In this document: one piece after another, positions 16,998-24,602 of the stretch
How positions within the stretch are numbered: the stretch's first letter is position 1
Layout: the number at the start of each line of letters is the position of its first letter
NCBI GenBank assembly: GCA_002339165.1
Contig: DDJS01000100.1
Location: forward strand, 21,045 to 52,321
DNA length: 31,277 nucleotides
From: Cellvibrionales bacterium UBA2618
GTDB lineage: Bacteria; Pseudomonadota; Gammaproteobacteria; Pseudomonadales; Porticoccaceae
Direction of reading: 5' to 3'
Made by a program: the position numbers and the translations under genes
The notes under the pieces: model-generated
The model's input: only the letters and a program-made list of their open reading frames with translations
The model's database searches: none
Told to the model about the DNA's origin: nothing

Positions 16998-18317
16998 ATG
17001 AACAGCCTTGTCATATTTCTGCAAATCGGCCTCATCCTAGCAGTCTGCTCAACGGCGTTTGCCGACGAGGTCGACGGTCAGGATCAAAAGCCGGAAGCCG
17101 CTGTCGCAGAAAGCCGCTTGCCGCTGCGAGAACTGCGTGCATTTACCCAGGTGTTCGAGCAAATTCGCCGCGGTTACGTGGATGAAGTCGACGACACACA
17201 GCTTCTCGAAAACGCCATTGTCGGCCTGTTACTCGAACTCGACCCGCACTCTGCCTATTTGGATTTTAGCGATTACGAAGATCTACAAGAAAGTGCCTCA
17301 GGAAAATATGGCGGTCTGGGCATTGAAGTCAGCGCCGAGCGCGGCCTGATCAAAGTTATTGCCCCGATCGACGGTAGCCCAGCTAAAAAAATCGGCATCG
17401 AATCAGGCGATTTAATCGTCGAAATCAACGGTCAACCGGTGCGCAGCATGGCACTGCCAAAGGCGATCGATAAATTGCGTGGCGAGAAGGGCAGTTCTAT
17501 CGATCTCGAAATCTACCGCGAGGGCGAAGACGGCCCCCTGCCCTTTACCATCGTCCGCGACATCATTTACAACAGCGCGGTGCGCAGTCGGTTCTTAGAA
17601 CCGGGCATCGGTTACGTGAGAATCGCACAATTCCAGGAAAAATCGGGCAGCGATTTCGTCGCCGCCATCGAGGAATTAGAAACGCAGACATCGCCGGATC
17701 AACCGATTCGCGGACTGGTTATCGATCTCCGCAATAATCCGGGGGGCCTAGTTCCCGCGGCGGTGCAGATCGCCGATGCCCTGCTCGATAGCGGCACCAT
17801 CGTCTACACCGAGGGCCGCATCGCCAGCTCCAACCAAAAATTTGAGGCCACACCGGGCGATATGCTGACCTCCGTACCAGTCGTGGTATTGATCAATGGC
17901 GGCAGCGCATCGGCCTCGGAAATCGTTGCCGGTGCCCTTCAAGACCACAATCGAGCAGCGATCGTGGGAACTCAGAGCTTCGGCAAGGGATCGGTGCAAA
18001 CTATCATGCCCCTCGGCGATGGTCGAGCCGTCAAACTGACCACAGCACGCTATTTCACCCCCAGTGGACGGTCGATACAAGCGTTGGGAATCGCTCCAGA
18101 TATCGTCGTTCCCAGAGCTGAAATCCGCTTGATCGACGCCGCGCCTGAATTGCGTGAAGAGGACCTACAGGGGCATCTACCGAACATTGACGACGCCAAG
18201 CCAGCACCGAAGGTCGAAGACATCAGCGACGACAATCAACTCCAAGAAGCCGTCATCATTCTCAAAGGTTTCCACCTGCTCGGTGGCAACCAGAAACCAT
18301 CCGCGGTGCTTAAGTGA
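16998..18317 (+). CDS. ctpA: Carboxy-terminal processing protease (S41A)
   Basis: Periplasmic serine protease that trims C-termini of envelope proteins; in Pseudomonas CtpA degrades murein hydrolases with an adaptor. The 439-residue precursor has a signal peptide (1-22, cut after TAFA), a PDZ domain (about 95-185) and an S41 catalytic domain. The Ser/Lys dyad is visible as S305 in GGSASASE and K330 in SFGKGSVQ, with D316 at the spacing found in E. coli Tsp. LRNNPGGL (245-252) is the typical core. The ATG has AAGGAG 9 nt upstream. The stop overlaps the parC 3' end by 8 nt on opposite strands. About 400-480 residues with one PDZ domain fits CtpA rather than the larger Prc. Confidence 0.95.
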   Translation: MNSLVIFLQIGLILAVCSTAFADEVDGQDQKPEAAVAESRLPLRELRAFTQVFEQIRRGYVDEVDDTQLLENAIVGLLLELDPHSAYLDFSDYEDLQESASGKYGGLGIEVSAERGLIKVIAPIDGSPAKKIGIESGDLIVEINGQPVRSMALPKAIDKLRGEKGSSIDLEIYREGEDGPLPFTIVRDIIYNSAVRSRFLEPGIGYVRIAQFQEKSGSDFVAAIEELETQTSPDQPIRGLVIDLRNNPGGLVPAAVQIADALLDSGTIVYTEGRIASSNQKFEATPGDMLTSVPVVVLINGGSASASEIVAGALQDHNRAAIVGTQSFGKGSVQTIMPLGDGRAVKLTTARYFTPSGRSIQALGIAPDIVVPRAEIRLIDAAPELREEDLQGHLPNIDDAKPAPKVEDISDDNQLQEAVIILKGFHLLGGNQKPSAVLK

Positions 18318-18328
18318 TGTTGAGCACC
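18305..18328. terminator. Hairpin spanning the overlapping ctpA and parC stop codons
   Basis: GGTGCTTAA (18305-18313) pairs with TTGAGCACC (18320-18328) through nine pairs, one a G-U wobble, around a 6-nt loop. It covers both stop codons. A 12-bp palindrome (18329-18340) running into TTTTT follows on the plus strand, giving terminator-like form for ctpA inside parC. The parC direction lacks a T-tract. Confidence 0.45.
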
Positions 18329-20562
18329 AGTCGATCGACTTTTTGAAAACCGCGGGGCAGTTTGTGCCCGCGCCTGCCGCGCTCGCCGCGATAGTGCGCT
18401 AGATCTTTCGGTTTCATCACCAAGTAACGCTTGCCCGAGTGCACCACCAACGATTCGTCGCGACCAATAATCGCATAGTCGATCACGTACTCCTCACGAT
18501 TTGCCAGACGCGATGCTGGAATATTGATAATCTTATTGCCCTTGCCGCGCGATAATTCCGGCAAGTCGGCAACCGCAAACACCAGCATGCGACCCTCGTT
18601 GCTTATTGCCGCTATCAAGGCATCCGCATCATCGATCAATTTCGGTCTGAAAACACGACCTCCACTGGGAATCGATACCACCGCTTTGCCGGCACGGTTC
18701 TTGGTGTACAAACTGCCAACCTGGGTAATAAAACCATAGCCTGCATCGCTGCCAAGAAGTATTTTTTGCTCGTCAGCAGCCATTAAAATACCGCAAAACT
18801 GTGCCCCGCTTGGAGGACTGAGACGCCCGGTGGCTGGTTCACCCTGCCCTCGGGCAGACGGGAGTGTATGGCCGGGCAATGCATAAAATCGACCGCTAGT
18901 GTCCTGCAGAAAAACGCTCTGATTGCTGCGCCCTCGGGTCATGGCCAGAAAGCTATCGCCAGATTTGTAGCTCAACAGGGTAGCGTCGACGTCGTGCCCC
19001 TTGGCCGCGCGAATCCAGCCGCGCTCCGACAAAACTGCGGTGATTGGCTCCGCCGTTAACAGGTCTTTCTCGCTGAAGGCCTGAGCTTCGCCGCGTTCAA
19101 TTAACGGCGATCGACGCGCATCACCGTACTCGTCGGCGGTTACTTTGAGTTCGTTTTTTACCAGGGTCTTAAGCCGAGCATCGGAACCTAACAGACGCTC
19201 TAGCTCAGTTTTTTCGTTTGCTAACGCGGTCTGCTCGGCGCGGATTTTAACTTCTTCAAGACGCGCGAGTTGGCGCAACTTAGTGTCTAATACGTACTCG
19301 GCTTGAGCCTCTAACAATCCAAATGTGGCGATCAACGTAGTCTTTGGATGCTCTTCTGTACGAATAATATGGATCACCTGATCGAGATTCAAAAAGGCAA
19401 TCAACAAGCCATCGAGTAAATGCAGGCGACGATCGACACGCTCCAAGCGGTAGGTCAAACGACGCCTGGTGGTAGCAATTCGAAATTGGATCCACTCGCG
19501 CAGGATAGTCGGCAAGTTCATCACCGTCGGACGGCCGTCGACACCGATAATGTTTAAATTGATGCGGTAACTGCGCTCCAAATCAGTGGTTGCAAAGAGA
19601 TGGTCCATGGCGGCATTCACATCGACCCGGTTAGACCGTGGTGATATCACCAATCGCGTCGGATTTTCGTGGTCCGACTCGTCACGTAAATCTTCGATCA
19701 TCGGCAATTTTTTATTTCGCATCTGCGCCGCGATCTGTTCAAGAATCTTCGACCCCGAGGCCTGAAACGGCAACGCAGTGACGATGATATCGGTGTCTTC
19801 ACGGTGCCAAACCGCGCGCATTTTAACCGAACCACGACCGGTCTCATAAACCGCCTGCAAATCGCTCTGCGCGGTAATAATTTCGGCATCAGTCGGAAAG
19901 TCGGGCGCCTTCACATGAACCATCAAATCAGCCACTGTCGCCTTTGGGTGCTCCAGCATATGCAAGCAGGCGGCGACCACCTCGCGTAGATTATGCGGCG
20001 GAATATCGGTCGCCATACCCACGGCAATACCGGTAGTACCGTTGAGTAACACATTGGGTACCCGCGCTGGCAGTATCTCCGGCTCATCCATGGTTGCGTC
20101 AAAATTCGGCCGCCAATCAACTGTACCTTGAGCCAATTCGGACAACAGTACTTCGGCGTACTTGGATAATTTGGACTCTGTGTAGCGCATTGCAGCAAAC
20201 GATTTTGGATCGTCCGAAGACCCCCAGTTACCCTGCCCATCAACCAGCGGATAGCGATATGAAAAGGGCTGCGCCATCAACACCATCGCCTCATACGCAG
20301 CGCCATCGCCGTGGGGATGGAATTTGCCGATAACATCGCCCACCGTGCGCGCCGATTTTTTGTATTTCGCAGTCGCCTTTAGACCCAATTCGCTCATGGC
20401 ATAGACGATCCGGCGCTGAACCGGTTTTAGCCCATCGCCGATATGCGGCAGCGCGCGATCCAAAATGACGTACATGGAATAATCCAAGTACGCTTGCTCC
20501 GCATACTGGCGAAGCGATCGGCTCTCTTCACCGCGCTCGTTAAAGGTGACCATATCGTTCAT
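18310..20562 (-). CDS. parC: DNA topoisomerase IV subunit A
   Basis: Cutting and rejoining subunit of topoisomerase IV, which unlinks daughter chromosomes with ParE. The 750 residues align closely by eye with E. coli ParC: GDGLKPVQRRIVYAMSELGL near the N-terminus, the catalytic tyrosine in AAMRYTESKL (near 127), the tower and coiled-coil region, and a C-terminal beta-pinwheel with SARGQGEPATG and GKGNKIINIP. In the quinolone-interaction region the HPHGDSACYE of E. coli reads HPHGDGAAYE, so the residue equivalent to S80 is glycine (G87) while the glutamate is kept. The start is 24 nt after the parE stop; the two are cotranscribed. Confidence 0.97.
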   Translation of the reverse strand: MNDMVTFNERGEESRSLRQYAEQAYLDYSMYVILDRALPHIGDGLKPVQRRIVYAMSELGLKATAKYKKSARTVGDVIGKFHPHGDGAAYEAMVLMAQPFSYRYPLVDGQGNWGSSDDPKSFAAMRYTESKLSKYAEVLLSELAQGTVDWRPNFDATMDEPEILPARVPNVLLNGTTGIAVGMATDIPPHNLREVVAACLHMLEHPKATVADLMVHVKAPDFPTDAEIITAQSDLQAVYETGRGSVKMRAVWHREDTDIIVTALPFQASGSKILEQIAAQMRNKKLPMIEDLRDESDHENPTRLVISPRSNRVDVNAAMDHLFATTDLERSYRINLNIIGVDGRPTVMNLPTILREWIQFRIATTRRRLTYRLERVDRRLHLLDGLLIAFLNLDQVIHIIRTEEHPKTTLIATFGLLEAQAEYVLDTKLRQLARLEEVKIRAEQTALANEKTELERLLGSDARLKTLVKNELKVTADEYGDARRSPLIERGEAQAFSEKDLLTAEPITAVLSERGWIRAAKGHDVDATLLSYKSGDSFLAMTRGRSNQSVFLQDTSGRFYALPGHTLPSARGQGEPATGRLSPPSGAQFCGILMAADEQKILLGSDAGYGFITQVGSLYTKNRAGKAVVSIPSGGRVFRPKLIDDADALIAAISNEGRMLVFAVADLPELSRGKGNKIINIPASRLANREEYVIDYAIIGRDESLVVHSGKRYLVMKPKDLAHYRGERGRRGHKLPRGFQKVDRLVLNIT

Positions 20563-20586
20563 AGTGAACTCTCTCTGAGTTAAATC

Positions 20587-22479
20587 TTACAGATTGCCAA
20601 CGTCGGCCAAATTGCCTTTGACCTCGAGCCACTGTCGACGATCCGGTGCGCGTTTTTTTGCCAGCAACATATCCAGCGTAGCATCGGTATCATCGCCTGC
20701 TTGCAACGTCAATTGCACCAATCTGCGGGTATCTGGGTCCATGGTCGTCTCGCGCAACTGCAACGGGTTCATCTCGCCCAGCCCTTTAAACCGCTGAACG
20801 TTGACTTTACCGCGGACACCCTCGGCCTCTATTCGATCCAACATACCTTGTTTTTCGGCCTCGTCGAGCGCGTAGTAGACCTCCTTACCGACGTCGATCC
20901 GAAACAACGGCGGCATCGCGACGTAGATATTGCCCGCGCTCACGAGGGCGCGAAAATGGCGCACGAACAGGGCGCATAACAGGGTCGCAATATGCAGTCC
21001 GTCAGAATCGGCATCCGCTAAAATACAAACCTTGTGATAGCGCAGTGCGTCGATATTGTCCGTCGCCGGATCGACTCCCAAAGCCACTGAGATATCGTGA
21101 ACTTCTTGGGACGCCAAGATCTCTTGTGAGTCGACCTCCCAAGTATTGAGTATCTTTCCGCGCAGCGGCATAATCGCTTGGTTTTCACGATTTCTCGCCT
21201 GCTTTGCAGACCCACCCGCCGAATCACCTTCAACCAAAAACAACTCACAGCGCTCGGCTTCAGCGCTCGAGCAGTCGGCCAACTTGCCGGGGAGCGCCGG
21301 CCCCTGGGTAATTTTTTTGCGGACGACTTTTTTGCTTGCGCGCATTCGCCGCTGTGCCGTAAAAATGCACAACTCAGCAATTTTCCCCGCTTCCTCAGTA
21401 TGCTGGTTAAGCCATAGACTAAAGCTGTCTTTGACCACCCCAGAGACAAAGCTAGCGACCTCTCGCGACGACAATCGATCCTTGGTTTGCCCAGAAAATT
21501 GCGGATCTGCCAGCTTGATCGAGAGCACGAAGCTACAGCGCTCCCAAATATCGTCGGGCGCCAATTTAACCCCGCGAGGCAACAAATTTCTAAATTCACA
21601 AAACTCTCGAATTGCCTCCAACAGACCCGTTCGCAAGCCGTTGACATGGGTGCCTCCGTGGGGAGTCGGGATCAGGTTCACGTAGCTTTCCTGCACCAAA
21701 TCGCCACCTTCGGGTAGCCACTGTAGCGCCCATTCAGCAGCCTCGTGTTGCGCGCTAAAAACCCCAACAAAAGGTAGTGGCGGCAATAGTTCCCAACCCT
21801 GCAAGGCACCCAACAGGTAATCCTGTAAACCGTCCTCGTAATACCAAGTGTCGGATTGCCCCGATTGCTGATCTTCAAAGTTGACCGTCAATCCACCACA
21901 CAGGACGGCTTTAGCACGCAATACGTGGCGCAGTCGCGAAAGCGAGAATTTAACCGAATCAAAATAACCGGCATTCGGCCAAAACCTCAGTAGGGTGCCG
22001 GTATTGCGCGCTCCGCAACTATCGATAACCCGCAAATCTGCGGTCTTTTCACCGTCGGCAAAATCGATTTGATAGACATTGCTCTGGCGTTTTACCGTGA
22101 CCTCTAACTTCTCGGATAACGCATTCACCACCGAGACACCAACACCGTGCAAACCGCCGGAAAACTGATAGTTGTCGTTGGAGAATTTGCCGCCGGCGTG
22201 GAGCGTCGACAGAATCACTTCGACACCGGGTATACCCTGTTCTGGATGAATGTCCACCGGCATGCCGCGGCCATCGTCGCCGACCGACAGCGAACCGTCC
22301 TTGTACAACACCACATCGATCCGCTTGGCATGCCCGGCGAGGGCTTCGTCGACGCTGTTGTCTATCACTTCCTGCGCCAAATGGTTCGGCCGAGTGGTAT
22401 CGGTGTACATGCCCGGGCGCTTCCGAACTGGGTCTAGGCCCGTCAGCACCTCGATATCTTTGGCGCTATAGTTACTCAT
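20587..22479 (-). CDS. parE: DNA topoisomerase IV subunit B
   Basis: ATPase subunit of topoisomerase IV. The 630 residues carry a GHKL ATPase domain with EVIDNSVDEAL (38-48), DDGRGMPV and GGLHGVGVSVVNAL, a transducer domain, and a TOPRIM domain with LVEGDSAGGSAKQARNRE and the metal-binding DADSDGLHIATLL. The ending (RRQWLEVKGNLADVGNL) fits ParE, and the length is well below GyrB (about 800). The ATG at 22477-22479 has no obvious Shine-Dalgarno sequence. It lies 35 nt after yqiA, as in the E. coli yqiA-parE order. Confidence 0.97.
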   Translation of the reverse strand: MSNYSAKDIEVLTGLDPVRKRPGMYTDTTRPNHLAQEVIDNSVDEALAGHAKRIDVVLYKDGSLSVGDDGRGMPVDIHPEQGIPGVEVILSTLHAGGKFSNDNYQFSGGLHGVGVSVVNALSEKLEVTVKRQSNVYQIDFADGEKTADLRVIDSCGARNTGTLLRFWPNAGYFDSVKFSLSRLRHVLRAKAVLCGGLTVNFEDQQSGQSDTWYYEDGLQDYLLGALQGWELLPPLPFVGVFSAQHEAAEWALQWLPEGGDLVQESYVNLIPTPHGGTHVNGLRTGLLEAIREFCEFRNLLPRGVKLAPDDIWERCSFVLSIKLADPQFSGQTKDRLSSREVASFVSGVVKDSFSLWLNQHTEEAGKIAELCIFTAQRRMRASKKVVRKKITQGPALPGKLADCSSAEAERCELFLVEGDSAGGSAKQARNRENQAIMPLRGKILNTWEVDSQEILASQEVHDISVALGVDPATDNIDALRYHKVCILADADSDGLHIATLLCALFVRHFRALVSAGNIYVAMPPLFRIDVGKEVYYALDEAEKQGMLDRIEAEGVRGKVNVQRFKGLGEMNPLQLRETTMDPDTRRLVQLTLQAGDDTDATLDMLLAKKRAPDRRQWLEVKGNLADVGNL

Positions 22480-22514
22480 AGTGGTGTGTTTTCATACTGG
22501 TTAAGGTCATCTGA

Positions 22515-23087
22515 TTATGCCATTAAAAATCGATAAATATCGCCGAGATGATCGGCAAAATTGATAAAACTGTGATCGCCACCCTGCTCGACGATCATCG
22601 AACACCCCCGGTAACGCGCCTCGGCATGACGATAATCCAACACCTCGTCGCCAGTCTGTAGCAATACATGGTAGCGCCGCTTATCGACGATAATCGGACG
22701 ATCCCAGCGACGGTACTCTTCGACGTGGTGCGGTTCAAATCGCCACTCATCGCCGCTGTGGAAATGGATATTGGTACCGATGTAGCGATCCATCCCAAGC
22801 GCCGGATTGACCGCCGGGTTGATTAAAACCCCGCGATGTCCGTAGTGCTCAATCAAGTAGGTGGCAAAAAAACCACCCATAGAACTACCAATTAAATAGA
22901 TCGAACGATCTCGATTGTCCTCCATCAATGCCCGTAACTGATGCATGGCGGCATTCGCAAACGGCGGTAGCTGAGGACAAAAAAATTCGATATCGGGAAC
23001 ATATTCCGCAAACCAATCGGCACTGATGCGCGCTTTTTGCGAGTCCGGTGAACTATTAAAACCGTGCAGATATAACAGGAGTGACAT
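22515..23087 (-). CDS. yqiA: YqiA-family alpha/beta-hydrolase esterase
   Basis: Small cytosolic alpha/beta-hydrolase with esterase activity in the E. coli homologue; the natural substrate is unknown. The 190 residues begin SLLLYLHGFNSSPDSQKA, which holds the oxyanion-hole HGF and the family signature. The nucleophile elbow is GSSMGGFFATYL (serine near 69), NPAVNPALGM follows, and the last catalytic histidine is in GGDHSF (near 172). Only a weak ribosome-binding site is visible. A TATACT (23115-23120, minus strand) just upstream could be a -10 box. It sits between the gap that lacks cpdA and parE. Confidence 0.93.
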   Translation of the reverse strand: MSLLLYLHGFNSSPDSQKARISADWFAEYVPDIEFFCPQLPPFANAAMHQLRALMEDNRDRSIYLIGSSMGGFFATYLIEHYGHRGVLINPAVNPALGMDRYIGTNIHFHSGDEWRFEPHHVEEYRRWDRPIIVDKRRYHVLLQTGDEVLDYRHAEARYRGCSMIVEQGGDHSFINFADHLGDIYRFLMA

Positions 23088-23105
23088 AGATCGCGCACCG
23101 TTTTA

Positions 23106-23294
23106 TTAGACGCTAGTATAACGGAACAAGACACCCCCCAGCGACCAATTTATCGGCCCTTTCGACGAACCTCCACGCAGCAACTGGCGTCCCTTTTCAG
23201 GCATTTTAATGCCCTCATAAACAGCGCAGTTTTGCGGTTGCCCTGCCCGACGAAACCAATGATGTGGGAAATTCATCGCCAGCCACCGCGGCAT
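23106..23294 (-). CDS. Small ORF of unknown function in the cpdA position
   Basis: I do not recognise this 62-residue product. It begins at ATG 23292-23294 with AAGG 6 nt upstream, 19 nt after the DUF1249 stop, and ends 18 nt before yqiA, spacing that looks like an operon member. The product is basic, rich in Trp, Gly and Arg, and has no clear signal peptide or membrane helix. I see no metallophosphoesterase motif, so it is not an evident remnant of cpdA. It could equally be non-coding spacer; the candidate yqiA -10 box lies inside its 3' end. Confidence 0.3.
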   Translation of the reverse strand: MPRWLAMNFPHHWFRRAGQPQNCAVYEGIKMPEKGRQLLRGGSSKGPINWSLGGVLFRYTSV

Positions 23295-23313
23295 CGCCGA
23301 CCTTAACGACAGA

Positions 23314-23760
23314 TCAAAGAGGAGCTTTTAGTTGACGACTGCTGCAGCGCAATCCGTGGGATAACAACTCGCTCAAAAATAAATTCCACTGCCACTTCTC
23401 ATCCCGCGCGTACATCGCCGATGCTTCGCTGAGCACAAAGGGAATAGTGCGATCGCGATTCCACTCGACCACCTCGACCATCTGTGCGTCGCGGTAAAGA
23501 CGCACTTTGATATCTATGCCGTCGAGCCATATGGGACCCGACCGAGCGGCTGAAATTTGTACCAGACTGGTATAGCGAGTGACCTCGACGATCCGCAGTG
23601 CGACGCTGGACTTATCGCCGGGGGCGGCGAATAACCAAGCGGTGGACCCCACCTGTCGAGTGTTAGACAATACCCGCAACAAGCGTCGATAATTTAACTC
23701 GCACTCCTCATGCAAGAGGGCCAAATCGTGGGTCTTTTTGCGCGCGTTCAATAAAAACAA
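23314..23760 (-). CDS. yqiB: DUF1249 family protein (YqiB)
   Basis: Conserved gammaproteobacterial protein of unknown function. The 148 residues match E. coli YqiB in several places: CELNYRRLLRVL near the start, VEVTRYTSLVQI in the middle, VRLYRDAQMVEVVEW, and a C-terminal RDEKWQWNLFLSELLSHGL. The start is TTG (23758-23760), supported by GGAG 7 nt upstream and by N-terminal similarity; no ATG is available before the conserved part. It lies 19 nt after nudF. In E. coli it sits between nudF and cpdA. Confidence 0.85.
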   Translation of the reverse strand: MFLLNARKKTHDLALLHEECELNYRRLLRVLSNTRQVGSTAWLFAAPGDKSSVALRIVEVTRYTSLVQISAARSGPIWLDGIDIKVRLYRDAQMVEVVEWNRDRTIPFVLSEASAMYARDEKWQWNLFLSELLSHGLRCSSRQLKAPL

Positions 23761-23779
23761 TCGCCAACTCCGTCAATTA

Positions 23780-24415
23780 TTACGTCATATACACATCGAG
23801 CGGGGCATGATCTCCACGCAACCGCACTCGGTTTTGTTGCAGCCACAACCAAGCGATGGTCATCGCCGCACTGTTCATCTGACCACCGGCAAAAGCCGCC
23901 TCAACTTCAGGGTACGACCACACCTGAAAAAAGATATCTTCGGCTTCGGTGGGCAATCCAAACACGCCACCACGAGCAGTCAAATCAGTCAGCCCACAGA
24001 ACAGGTACATTTTTTCGTCGCTACCGCCCGCGCTGACCAAATAATCGCATATCGGCACTAGGCGCTCGACGTCGATTCCGGCCTCCTCCTGTAACTCGCG
24101 TCTGGCGACTTCAGCTGGGCACTCACCCACATCGACCATACCGGCAACCACTTCGTACTGCCATGGCCCCTCGGCATGTTGCAACGCACCGATACGAAAT
24201 TGCTCGACCAGACCCAGCGTATCGTTTTGCGGATCGTAAAGCAAAACACCGACCGCATCGCCGCGCTGAAACAGTTCGCGCTTGAGCAAGCGGCTCCAAC
24301 CACCGCCAAATAACCGATGGCGAAGGCTGTAGCGTAGCATTTTAAAAAAACCCCGATAAACTATATCAGTAGTTTCGATACGCACATCATCACGGCCAAA
24401 ACTATGTTTACGCAC
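23780..24415 (-). CDS. nudF: ADP-ribose pyrophosphatase (Nudix)
   Basis: Hydrolyses ADP-ribose and related nucleoside diphosphate sugars to AMP and a phospho-sugar. The Nudix box is intact: GMVDVGECPAEVARRELQEE followed by AGI. DIVYRGFF and RHRLFGGG near the N-terminus and the EDIFFQVW region match NudF. I chose the GTG at 24413-24415 (V-R-K-H-S-F-G), which has GAGGGG about 8 nt upstream and gives about 211 residues, close to E. coli NudF (209). An in-frame ATG at 24493 would add 26 residues unlike the family. It is divergent from tolC, as in E. coli. Confidence 0.92.
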   Translation of the reverse strand: MRKHSFGRDDVRIETTDIVYRGFFKMLRYSLRHRLFGGGWSRLLKRELFQRGDAVGVLLYDPQNDTLGLVEQFRIGALQHAEGPWQYEVVAGMVDVGECPAEVARRELQEEAGIDVERLVPICDYLVSAGGSDEKMYLFCGLTDLTARGGVFGLPTEAEDIFFQVWSYPEVEAAFAGGQMNSAAMTIAWLWLQQNRVRLRGDHAPLDVYMT

Positions 24416-24602
24416 CTCGCCCCCTCGCTGATATTGATCGCCGCAACGCCAAAAACCGACCATAACATTGTTGCTGCACTCACGTACAGACACAGAAATC
24501 GAGATTGCAAAATCTGTGCAAACCTACGCGAGATGCGGACTCAACATTCTGCTAGACTAAACTCTAGACTCTGCTCATTCGCCTAAAGGATTCGACAGCC
24601 AC

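Noticed and set aside
21018..21647. 209-codon minus-strand ORF
   Set aside because: It lies wholly inside parE in another frame, and its translation resembles nothing known.
23088..23313. Degraded cpdA pseudogene
   Set aside because: In the frames I read I found no metallophosphoesterase motif or CpdA-like C-terminus, so a remnant cannot be supported.
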